Positions 55,483 through 62,462 of a DNA stretch of 64,000 nucleotides are shown here, in pieces (positions within the stretch are counted from its first letter, which is position 1; the number at the start of each line of letters is the position of its first letter). Made by a program: the position numbers and the translations under genes. The notes under the pieces were generated by a model, which made no database searches, was not told the DNA's origin, and worked only from the letters and a program-made list of their open reading frames with translations. Origin of the DNA: Fen-999 sp044220545 (GTDB taxonomy: Bacteria; Pseudomonadota; Gammaproteobacteria; Burkholderiales; Rhodocyclaceae); contig JBGAQX010000002.1 in NCBI GenBank assembly GCA_044220545.1, forward strand, positions 1 to 64,000. Direction: 5' to 3'.

Positions 55483-56787
55483 ATGCCGCTCCCCGCCCAA
55501 ACCCTGACCGACGCGCAGCAGCTCCTTGACTTCATCGACGCCAGCCCGACGCCCTGGCATGCCGTCGCCAGCGCCGAAGAGCGCCTGCGCGCGCGGGGCT
55601 TCACTCGGCTCGAGGAGGGCGAGCGCTGGCGGCTCGCCACCGGTGGGTGCTACTACGTGGTGCGCGGTGGCGCGTCCCTGATCGCCTTCGTGCTCGGGAG
55701 CGCGCCACTCGTGGAAGCCGGATTTCGCATCGTCGGCGCCCATACCGATTCCCCGGGCCTGCGGCTGAAGCCGCGTCCCGCGCTGTCCGGCGACGGCCTG
55801 GCGCGCCTGGCGGTGGAGGTCTATGGCGGGCCGATACTGGCCAGCTTCACCGATCGCGACCTGAGCCTGGCAGGCCGCGTGGTCGTGCGCGCCGCCGCCG
55901 GCGCGCAAACGCGTCTGGTGCGCTTCGACAAGCCGCTGGCGCGGCTGCCGAACCTGGCCATCCACATGAATCGCGAAGTCAATGAACAAGGCCTGAAGCT
56001 CAACAAGCAAACCGAGCTGCCCCTGATCCTGGCGACGCTCGATGACGGCGAGGATGCGGACGCCCATCTGCGTACGCTGCTCGCGACCCAGGCGCGGGCG
56101 GACGCGGCGGACCTGCTGAGTTGGGACCTGGCCGTCTACGACACGCAAAGGGGATGCATCTGGGGTGCGGATGATGAATTCATCGCGGCTGGCCGGCTCG
56201 ACAACCTCTCGTCCTGCCATGCGGCACTCCGGGCGCTGATCGCCACCGGCAAGCCGACCGCCACCTGCGTCGCGGCCTTCTTTGATCACGAAGAGGTGGG
56301 CAGCGAGAGCGCCACCGGCGCCAGCGGCAGCTTCGCCGCCGACGTGCTGAGCCGCCTGTGCCTGCACGCCGGCCTGGACGGCGAGGATCGCCATCGCGCC
56401 ATGGCGCGCAGCTTCTTCATCAGCGCCGACATGGCGCACGCCTACCAGCCCAGTTTTCCGGCCGCCTACGAGCCCGGCCACAAGGTCATGGTCAACAAGG
56501 GGCCGGTGATCAAGACCAACTCGAACCAGCGCTACACGACCAGCGCCGAGACCGCCGCGCGCTTCATGTCGTTCTGCGACCAGGCCGGGGTGCCCTGTCA
56601 GCAATACGCCCATCGCGCCGACCTCGGCTGCGGCAGCACCATCGGACCGATCGTCGCGGCGCGGCTCGGCATCCCCAGCGTCGATGTCGGCTCCGCCATG
56701 TGGGCGATGCACAGCATCCGCGAGAGCGCCGGCGCCCGTGACCAGACCTACATGGTGGCCGCCTTGGCGGTGGCGTTCGAGAGCTGA
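55483..56787 (+). CDS. apeB: M18-family aminopeptidase
   Basis: 434 aa from the ATG at 55483; ten more codons upstream are in frame but unlikely. It removes N-terminal acidic residues and has a two-metal site. FIDASPTPWHAVASAEERL, GAHTDSPGLRLKPRP (first His-Asp), DDEFIAAGRLDNLSSCHAAL, FFDHEEVGSESATGA (Glu pair), ADMAHAYQP, GPVIKTNSNQRYTT and the final WAMHSIRESAG, with the last His, are present. Its last 146 bp recur at 62130-62275, and its end overlaps the convergent triheme cytochrome gene by 40 bp. Confidence 0.94.
   Translation: MPLPAQTLTDAQQLLDFIDASPTPWHAVASAEERLRARGFTRLEEGERWRLATGGCYYVVRGGASLIAFVLGSAPLVEAGFRIVGAHTDSPGLRLKPRPALSGDGLARLAVEVYGGPILASFTDRDLSLAGRVVVRAAAGAQTRLVRFDKPLARLPNLAIHMNREVNEQGLKLNKQTELPLILATLDDGEDADAHLRTLLATQARADAADLLSWDLAVYDTQRGCIWGADDEFIAAGRLDNLSSCHAALRALIATGKPTATCVAAFFDHEEVGSESATGASGSFAADVLSRLCLHAGLDGEDRHRAMARSFFISADMAHAYQPSFPAAYEPGHKVMVNKGPVIKTNSNQRYTTSAETAARFMSFCDQAGVPCQQYAHRADLGCGSTIGPIVAARLGIPSVDVGSAMWAMHSIRESAGARDQTYMVAALAVAFES
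56642..56787. repeat. Left copy of the apeB-end direct repeat
   Basis: These 146 bp, ending with the apeB stop codon, align without gaps to 62130-62275 (offset 5488) with about 16 mismatches, roughly 89% identity by eye. The two copies bracket the multiheme operon and its regulator. Confidence 0.85.
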
Positions 56788-57386
56788 TCGGGCAGCGGCG
56801 ACGCATTTCCAGCCTGACCGCGCCTTGCTTCGCCCAGCACACCCTTGATGCGCAGAAGGCTGCCGTCAAGCGCGGCTTGCCCCAGCCACCACTGATAGTC
56901 GGGCGACTGGTGGGCCAGGCCCAAACGCAGGTCGCGCAGGTTCACGTCGCGCATGGTTGCCAGTAGCGCATCGAGGCGCGATGACGCCTCGCCCGTGACC
57001 TCGCGCCGCGCGGTGGCCACCACGGCCTCGGCTTCTCGTTGCTTCATCTCGCCGATTGCCAGCCCGCGCTGGGCGGCGGCCAGTTGCTCGGTCACGTAGC
57101 GTGGCGAATGGCAGGCACGGCAACTCTCGCCGGCCTGTTCCCGCGCAGTGGCGCGGGCCTTGTTGCTGGCGTAGTGCTTGGCCGTCGGTGCTGTCGCTTC
57201 GAAGACATGACAGCCGGCGCAATCCGGCACGCGCCGGCGTTCGCGGCCAGCCTCGATGTGTGAGATGACGCCGTGCTTGGATAGCGAATAGCTGCGCTCC
57301 GCCGAGCCGGCATGGCATGTCACGCAGGGCGCGCCGGCCGTGGCGGGCAGTGCCGCCAGCAGTAGCAGCAAGGCCGTGGCGCGCAT
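56748..57386 (-). CDS. Triheme c-type cytochrome
   Basis: 212 aa from the ATG at 57386. A signal peptide (about 1-19) and three CXXCH sites (residues 21-25, 56-60, 89-93) make it a periplasmic multiheme cytochrome. The segment YSLSKHGVISHIEAG between hemes 1 and 2 recalls sequences in HAO-type octaheme proteins. The C-terminal half is helical and heme-free. Its start overlaps the octaheme stop (TGATG). The last 13 or so codons lie antisense to apeB, so the current C-terminus may have been created when the block joined apeB. Probably the electron-transfer partner of the octaheme protein. Confidence 0.85.
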   Translation of the reverse strand: MRATALLLLLAALPATAGAPCVTCHAGSAERSYSLSKHGVISHIEAGRERRRVPDCAGCHVFEATAPTAKHYASNKARATAREQAGESCRACHSPRYVTEQLAAAQRGLAIGEMKQREAEAVVATARREVTGEASSRLDALLATMRDVNLRDLRLGLAHQSPDYQWWLGQAALDGSLLRIKGVLGEARRGQAGNASPLPDQLSNATAKAATM

Positions 57387-58723
57387 CAGTTGTGCTCCCG
57401 GTTGTGGTCGGTGTATTCGCCGCCGAGCCACAGCCCGCGCGGATCGGGTCGTGCTCCACGGGCCTTGTCGCGCAACTTCCCGGCGTGGACCTCGATCGAT
57501 CTACCGGCCTCCTCCATTTGTGTATGGCCTTCTTTCACCAGATCTGGCGCACCGTGGGCAGCGGCCTTGTACGCGCCGAGGTTGGCGAAATACCACATCT
57601 CGAAGTAGTCGCGCTCGATCGGCGAGACGTTGTAGAAGCTCGACGCCTGGCCCTCGAAGAAGCCGATGCGCTCCTTCGGGAAAACACGATCCATCCAGTC
57701 GGTTGGATAGGGCGGCCGCTCGCCGGCGGCGGGGTACAACGCCTTTTCGCCCCTCAACTTGCGGAGCAGGCTTTCGGTGCGATTCAGCCGCTGCCAGGCA
57801 CGGGCGCGTTCGTGATCCATGGCCGTCAATTGCTTGCGCGAGAACTCCTTGTCATGGCAATCCGCGCACACCTCGATCCAGCGTTCGCGCTTGACCTTGT
57901 TCTCCGCCGTATTGGGGTTGACCTGGCGCAGGCCGAATTGCCAGATCGACTTGTCGGCCACCACATGCTGGCCGTTGCGCATGTGGCAGTAGGCGCAGGT
58001 GGGCACGGTGTAATTGCCTTTTACCAGCGGCTTGCTCCAATCCGTTCTCTGTCCCTCGGCGAGATAACGCTTGCCGTGCGCCGAGGCATAGTAGGTTTCG
58101 TCGTCGGGATGTGGCGGGCCGCTGTGGCAGGTGGTGCAGGCTTCCGGCCGGCGCGCCTCGGCCGCATCGAAGCGGTGGCGGGTATGGCAGGAGTCACACT
58201 TGGTCGCCACGGAATGGCATTGCACGCAGGCCGTGGATTCCGCCTTGGGCTTGTCCACGAAATGCTTGCTGTCCACGGCCCTTTCCATCGCCAGCGCGTG
58301 GCTGGGAAAACCATACTGTCGTTCCGACAGGAAGGCCGCGTGCTGGGCGCTGTGGCATGTGGAGCAGACTTGCGGTGTCGGCATGCGCAGGTTCTGGTGG
58401 TCGGCGCCATGGCAGTCTGGGCAGGTCACTGGCGCACCGCTGGCAGGCTTGCTGTGGCGGCTCTCGCGCCAGTCGGCGACGATGCCCGGGGTCAGCGCCT
58501 CGTGACAGGCGATGCAGTCGGCGGCGGGATATACGCCTTCCACGAGTTGAGTCGGTTGGTAGAAGCGGTCCGGGTCCCAGTAGCCCTGAACCGGGTCGGG
58601 TTGCCATTCGTGCGAATACAGACCGGTGCCGCTGCCGCTCTTGCTCCAGAGTACCCAGCCCATTCCCGCCGCGATGCTGGCGAGCGACAGCAGTACCGGG
58701 ATCAGTAGCCAGCGCCGCCGCAT
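57386..58723 (-). CDS. Octaheme c-type cytochrome, HAO/octaheme-reductase-like
   Basis: 445 aa from the ATG at 58723. One N-terminal membrane helix (about 5-26) anchors a periplasmic domain with eight CXXCH sites at Cys 70, 101, 120, 166, 176, 196, 243 and 286. Heme spacing, PTCAYCHM before heme 7, the HP-containing loop after heme 6 (SGPPHPDDETYY) and the C-terminal SPIERDYFEMWYFANLGAYK match the hydroxylamine oxidoreductase/octaheme reductase superfamily. In HAO-type enzymes I recall an Asp-His pair in the loop after heme 6; here the residue before His205 is Pro. Reaction unknown: nitrogen or sulfur oxyanions are possible. Second-last gene of the operon. Confidence 0.85.
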   Translation of the reverse strand: MRRRWLLIPVLLSLASIAAGMGWVLWSKSGSGTGLYSHEWQPDPVQGYWDPDRFYQPTQLVEGVYPAADCIACHEALTPGIVADWRESRHSKPASGAPVTCPDCHGADHQNLRMPTPQVCSTCHSAQHAAFLSERQYGFPSHALAMERAVDSKHFVDKPKAESTACVQCHSVATKCDSCHTRHRFDAAEARRPEACTTCHSGPPHPDDETYYASAHGKRYLAEGQRTDWSKPLVKGNYTVPTCAYCHMRNGQHVVADKSIWQFGLRQVNPNTAENKVKRERWIEVCADCHDKEFSRKQLTAMDHERARAWQRLNRTESLLRKLRGEKALYPAAGERPPYPTDWMDRVFPKERIGFFEGQASSFYNVSPIERDYFEMWYFANLGAYKAAAHGAPDLVKEGHTQMEEAGRSIEVHAGKLRDKARGARPDPRGLWLGGEYTDHNREHN

Positions 58724-58908
58724 CAGCGGTCCTTCCGGTGGCGTGCAACCGCGCGCACGATGCCTATTCCGGTGAGCAGCAGGAAGATCAGCAGCGCAAG
58801 CCCAGGCAGCGTGACGCTGCTGGTGCAGTAGATGTCGATGTCGATCGGATGCTGGTGAGCCCAAGCCGGCGTCGCCAGGGCTGCGATCAGGCAGGAGAGG
58901 CGCTTCAT
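58723..58908 (-). CDS. Small membrane protein of the multiheme operon
   Basis: 61 aa. It has a short cleavable-looking N-terminus (MKRLSCLIAALATPAWAH), a brief periplasmic stretch with one Cys (HPIDIDIYCTSS), one membrane helix (about 31-51, VTLPGLALLIFLLLTGIGIV) and a basic tail (RAVARHRKDR). It overlaps the upstream gene by 4 bp (ATGA) and the octaheme start by 1 bp. Such tiny proteins often stabilise membrane redox complexes; that role is inferred from position alone. I do not recognise a family. Confidence 0.65.
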   Translation of the reverse strand: MKRLSCLIAALATPAWAHQHPIDIDIYCTSSVTLPGLALLIFLLLTGIGIVRAVARHRKDR

Positions 58909-61286
58909 GTCGCCAGCCTCGGCGCCGGCGGCGGCCGTGGTGCCGCACGCCAGGCGCGCCAGGTTTTCCAGTCGGAGAGGCGTCGCTGCGCCAGCGCGCA
59001 GCGCGCGGCGCGGCGCCCGGCCGCCGCGGCGGTGACGATCAGGTCGGGCCCATGCACGGCGTCACCGCCGGCAAATATGCGCGGGTGCGAAGTGCGGCCG
59101 TGTGCATCGACTTTGATCGCACCATACTCGGTGGCAACTCCGCCAACGGCTTCGAGCCAGAGTGGCGCCGCCGCCTGTTGGCCGAAGGCGAGAATCACCG
59201 CATCGCAGGGAATGCTCCGCAAATTCGCGGTCTCGCCGGCGCCAGCGCCGACTTCGAAGCTCACCGCGTGGACCGTTGCCTCGCCTTCAATGGTCACTGG
59301 CGTGTGCTCGAACAGAAAGGCCACGCCTTCCTCGACCGCCGCAACGCGTTCGTGCGGGTTGGCGCGCAGGCGCTCCGCGGTGCCGCGATAGGCGATGCTG
59401 ACGCCGCCAGCGCCATCGCGCAGCGCCGCCCGTGCGCAGTCCATCGCGGTATCGCCGCCGCCCAGCACCAGCACACGCTTGCCGGCAAGGCTGCCACCAA
59501 GCGCACCGTTGCCCTGGTTGACGCGGGCGAGGTAACCCAGTGCATCATGGACGCCGGACAGATCGCGCCCGGGCAAGGACACCTCGCGTGCCTGGCGTGC
59601 ACCGAGGCCGAGGAACACCGCTTCGTTGTCATCGCGCAATACCAGGAAACGCTCGGCGTCGACTTCGACGCCCAGTTCGAACCGGATGCCCGCCTGTTCC
59701 AGAAGGATGCGGCGCCGGTCCAGGGCGCGCTTGTCGAAACGGAACGGCGGCAGGCCGCTGGACAGCATGCCGCCGATGGCCGTGTCGCGATCGAAGACCG
59801 TGACGTTCCAGCCGGCGCGGTTCATTGCTTCGGCGAAGGCCAGTCCCGCCGGGCCGGCGCCGATCACCGCCGCGTCCTTGTCCAGGCGCTTCACCGGCGC
59901 CAGCGCGGGGCGCCAGCCGCGGGCCAGGGCTTCCTCGGTTACCGCGTGCTCGATGGCGCCGATGGCGACGGCCTTTTCGCCCTGCCGAACGCGGGCGCAG
60001 GAGCCCTCGCACAGCCTGTCCTGCGGGCAGAGCGCGCCGCACAGTTCGGGCAGCGGGCTGGTGCTGGCCATGATGTCCGCCGCCTGCTCGATCCTGCCTT
60101 TCGAGGCCAGCATCAGCCATTCCGGAATCCGGTTATGCAAGGGACAGGCACTGCGGCAGGTGGGCTCACCGCAATCGAGGCAGCGCGCCGCCTGGGACTG
60201 GATCTCCGCCAGTGGCAAACGCTCGGCGCACGCGTCGATGGCCGGCAGTTCCGGCGCGGCAACGCGGCGCAGCAGGTGGCTGGCATCCTGGCGTAGAGCG
60301 GGGCGGAGCAGGTTGCGTACATCGCGTATTTCCAGCGCGTCGGTGGGGCAGGAAACGACGCATCGGGCACAGCCCATGCAGTCTTCCAAGCCGGTGACAC
60401 GGCCGTAAGCCTTGCCCTGCCTCCATACCGGGATGCCCATGTCGCAGGCCTGCTCGCAGCGGCCGCAGTCGATGCAACGCCCGCTGTCCATCTTGACGTC
60501 GTAGAAGCCGGCGTGATTGAGCAGGCCGAAGGTGGCGCCGAACGGGCAGAGGAAGCGGCAGTAGGCTCGGTTGCCGACCAGTGGGGCGATGAAAAACGTC
60601 CCGAAATAGGTGAGGGCGACGAGGAGGTAGAAGCCGCTGACGAAGCTGATCGTCCAGGAGTTGGGCGGGAACTGCGTCACCACCAGCACGCCGACGTAGT
60701 AGATGAAAAAGAACCACTTGATGTGGCGCAGGGACCAGGCCAGCTCCGAACGTGGCGCGCTCGCGCGGAAGGGAAAACCCACGGTTTCCCGGATGCCGAC
60801 GCAGGGGCAGCCAAAGCCGCAGATCACGCGGCGGCCGAACAGAAATACCAGGGCGAGGACGAGGAAGAAGGTCAGGGTTCCGGGCGTGTGCAGCGAGGGG
60901 AAGACCGGTTGCGACCACAGGTAGCCGACATAGGGCTCGAAAAAGGGATTGAGCCAGGGCACGAGCCACCACAGGCCGGTCACCACCGATACCAGGATGA
61001 TCAGCCGTCGCCGCGTGTAGGCATTCTTCTCCGCGACGATGCGCCAGACGCCGAAGCCGAGAATGATGGCGTATTCGGTGTAACGATTGAGCCAGACGGG
61101 GCTTTCGAACAGGAACAGCCATGTCTCGTTGAGCCACCCGACGAAGGCCAGAGTGAACGCGGCCATCGAGAACAGGTGCACCGGCCAGCGGTAACGCGAG
61201 GGAAGTGTGTCCTGCTCACCCGCGCCGGCCAGATGCGGAGCGCGGACGAACCCACCCACCGGCACGAGCGTGCTGGTTGTCGCCAT
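58905..61286 (-). CDS. Fused NapH-like membrane ferredoxin and GltD-like flavoprotein
   Basis: 793 aa from the ATG at 61286 (a GTG just upstream is possible). Residues 1-330 resemble NapH/NosR-type membrane proteins. They have about five helices, cytoplasmic CGFGCPC (156-162) and CRFLCP (243-248) motifs, and two [4Fe-4S] motifs (Cys 271-281 and 303-313). Residues 365-793 resemble GltD, the small subunit of glutamate synthase. They have N-terminal Fe-S Cys (369, 372, 377, 381; 416, 420, 426, 430), an FAD loop (VIGAGPAGLAF, 474-484), an NAD(P) loop (VLVLGGGDTAMD, 605-616) and a final AGGDAVHGPDLIV. It could link NAD(P)H to the quinone pool or periplasmic hemes. First gene of the operon. Confidence 0.85.
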   Translation of the reverse strand: MATTSTLVPVGGFVRAPHLAGAGEQDTLPSRYRWPVHLFSMAAFTLAFVGWLNETWLFLFESPVWLNRYTEYAIILGFGVWRIVAEKNAYTRRRLIILVSVVTGLWWLVPWLNPFFEPYVGYLWSQPVFPSLHTPGTLTFFLVLALVFLFGRRVICGFGCPCVGIRETVGFPFRASAPRSELAWSLRHIKWFFFIYYVGVLVVTQFPPNSWTISFVSGFYLLVALTYFGTFFIAPLVGNRAYCRFLCPFGATFGLLNHAGFYDVKMDSGRCIDCGRCEQACDMGIPVWRQGKAYGRVTGLEDCMGCARCVVSCPTDALEIRDVRNLLRPALRQDASHLLRRVAAPELPAIDACAERLPLAEIQSQAARCLDCGEPTCRSACPLHNRIPEWLMLASKGRIEQAADIMASTSPLPELCGALCPQDRLCEGSCARVRQGEKAVAIGAIEHAVTEEALARGWRPALAPVKRLDKDAAVIGAGPAGLAFAEAMNRAGWNVTVFDRDTAIGGMLSSGLPPFRFDKRALDRRRILLEQAGIRFELGVEVDAERFLVLRDDNEAVFLGLGARQAREVSLPGRDLSGVHDALGYLARVNQGNGALGGSLAGKRVLVLGGGDTAMDCARAALRDGAGGVSIAYRGTAERLRANPHERVAAVEEGVAFLFEHTPVTIEGEATVHAVSFEVGAGAGETANLRSIPCDAVILAFGQQAAAPLWLEAVGGVATEYGAIKVDAHGRTSHPRIFAGGDAVHGPDLIVTAAAAGRRAARCALAQRRLSDWKTWRAWRAAPRPPPAPRLAT

Positions 61287-61375
61287 CACGGCTCTCCCTC
61301 GTGGTCGCGTTCAATGTCGTTCATTGGTACGCGCGATTTCGTTGAATGTCATGAGCGCTCCCCCTACACTGCCGC

Positions 61376-61405
61376 TTGCATCTTGGTTCGCAAGGTGAAT
61401 ATAAT
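61376..61405 (+). promoter_or_regulatory. Promoter of the ArsR-rhodanese gene
   Basis: TTGCAT (61376-61381), 18-bp spacer, perfect TATAAT (61400-61405). The predicted transcription start falls inside the palindromic operator, ideal for autorepression. Confidence 0.65.
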
Positions 61406-61432
61406 TCAACTATTCAACCGAATGGTTGAATA
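61404..61432. promoter_or_regulatory. Palindromic ArsR-type operator
   Basis: TATTCAACC (61411-61419) and GGTTGAATA (61424-61432) form a perfect 9-bp dyad with a 4-nt centre. An extra ATTCAAC half-site lies at 61404-61410, overlapping the -10 box, and another (as GTTGAAT) at 61341-61347, closer to the divergent operon. The 7-mer thus occurs four times in 91 bp. Confidence 0.7.
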
Positions 61433-61451
61433 CTAAGGAGCGGGCTTCGCA

Positions 61452-62111
61452 ATGTCAACCGGGAGTTTCAAACAGGACGTCTATCTGCAATTGGCGCGCG
61501 TTGCCAAGGCCGTTGGCCACGCCAACCGGCTGGAGCTGCTCGAATTCGTCGCGCAGGGGCCGCGCAGTGTTGAGGAATTGGCCAACATGGTGCGTCTGTC
61601 GGTGGCGAACGCGTCCAAGCACTTGCAGGAACTGCGCCGGGCCGGGCTGGTGCGGGCGCGCAAGGAACGCGTACAAGTCTTTTACGAGGTTGCCGGTCCC
61701 GACGTGGTCGACCTGTTGAGCGCGCTGCGCGTCGTCGCCGAGTCTCGGGTCGCCGAAGTGTCTCAGTTGGTGCGAACCTACATCACGGCACGTGACGACC
61801 TCGAGCCGGTACCGGCCCACGAACTGCTCGAACGGGCTCAGCAAGGGCTGGTCACCGTGCTCGATGTGCGTCCGCCCGAGGAATATGCCGCCGGCCACGT
61901 CCCCGGCGCGATCAACATCACGATGGATGCCTTGAGCAGCCACCTGAGGCGCCTGCCCAAGGGGCGCGAGGTTATCGCCTACTGCCGTGGCCCGTATTGC
62001 CTGCTTTCAGTGGATGCCGTGGCCATGCTGCGCGGTAAAGGCTACAAGGCGCGCCGGATGGAAGATGGTTTTCCCGAATGGCGGGCGGCCGGCTTGCCGG
62101 TGGAAGCGTAA
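61452..62111 (+). CDS. ArsR-family regulator fused to a rhodanese domain
   Basis: 219 aa. The winged-helix domain (about 8-100, VGHANRLELLEFVAQGPRSV, LSVANASKHLQELRRAGLV) lacks the Cys motif of metal-sensing ArsR proteins. A rhodanese domain follows (about 115-217, VLDVRPPEEYAAGHVPGAIN) with active loop CRGPYC. The only two Cys in the protein are C178 and C183 in that loop, so persulfide or another sulfane-sulfur species bound there is the natural candidate signal. AAGGAG lies 12 nt before the ATG. It diverges from the multiheme operon and probably controls it and itself; both points are inference. Confidence 0.9.
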   Translation: MSTGSFKQDVYLQLARVAKAVGHANRLELLEFVAQGPRSVEELANMVRLSVANASKHLQELRRAGLVRARKERVQVFYEVAGPDVVDLLSALRVVAESRVAEVSQLVRTYITARDDLEPVPAHELLERAQQGLVTVLDVRPPEEYAAGHVPGAINITMDALSSHLRRLPKGREVIAYCRGPYCLLSVDAVAMLRGKGYKARRMEDGFPEWRAAGLPVEA

Positions 62112-62129
62112 GCCGCCGACCATTCATTG

Positions 62130-62275
62130 TCGGCCCGATCGTCGCGGCGCGGCTCGGCATCCCAAGCGTCGATGTCGGCTCCCCCATGTGGGCGATGCAC
62201 GGCATCCGCGAGCGCGCCGGCGCCCATGACCAAACCTGCATGATCGCAGTTTTGGCGGCCGCGTTTGAGAGCTGA
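62130..62275 (+). pseudogene. Displaced copy of the apeB 3' end
   Basis: The fragment encodes the last 48 or so residues of an M18 aminopeptidase (PIVAARLGIPSVDVGS … AAAFES, then stop) with no start and no upstream domain. It differs from the apeB end at about 8 of 46 residues compared (for example Tyr to Cys). It lies 18 bp after the ArsR-rhodanese gene and accounts for much of the 351-bp gap before the M4 protease gene. The rest of that gap (62276-62462) shows only a short GGGGC/GCCCC hairpin at 62284-62297 without a T-tract. Confidence 0.85.
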
Positions 62276-62462
62276 TCGGCAAAGGGGCGACCGCCCCGAT
62301 CCGTTGTCGAGTATTCCACTGTTGTCATGACGAATGGGCCACAGACGCCGGGCCGGGTGAGCCCGTAGGCTTCGACCCATGGTTCCGGTGGCGGTCCGGA
62401 CCCGCGTTCCGCAACCCATTCCCTCCCGCCAGCCCGGACGTCAATCCTTGGAGAGTCGAATC

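Noticed and set aside
62078..62275. Separate small plus-strand gene of 65 codons
   Set aside because: Its second half is the displaced apeB end and its first half is the ArsR-rhodanese 3' end in another frame, so it is a pseudogene remnant, not a new protein.
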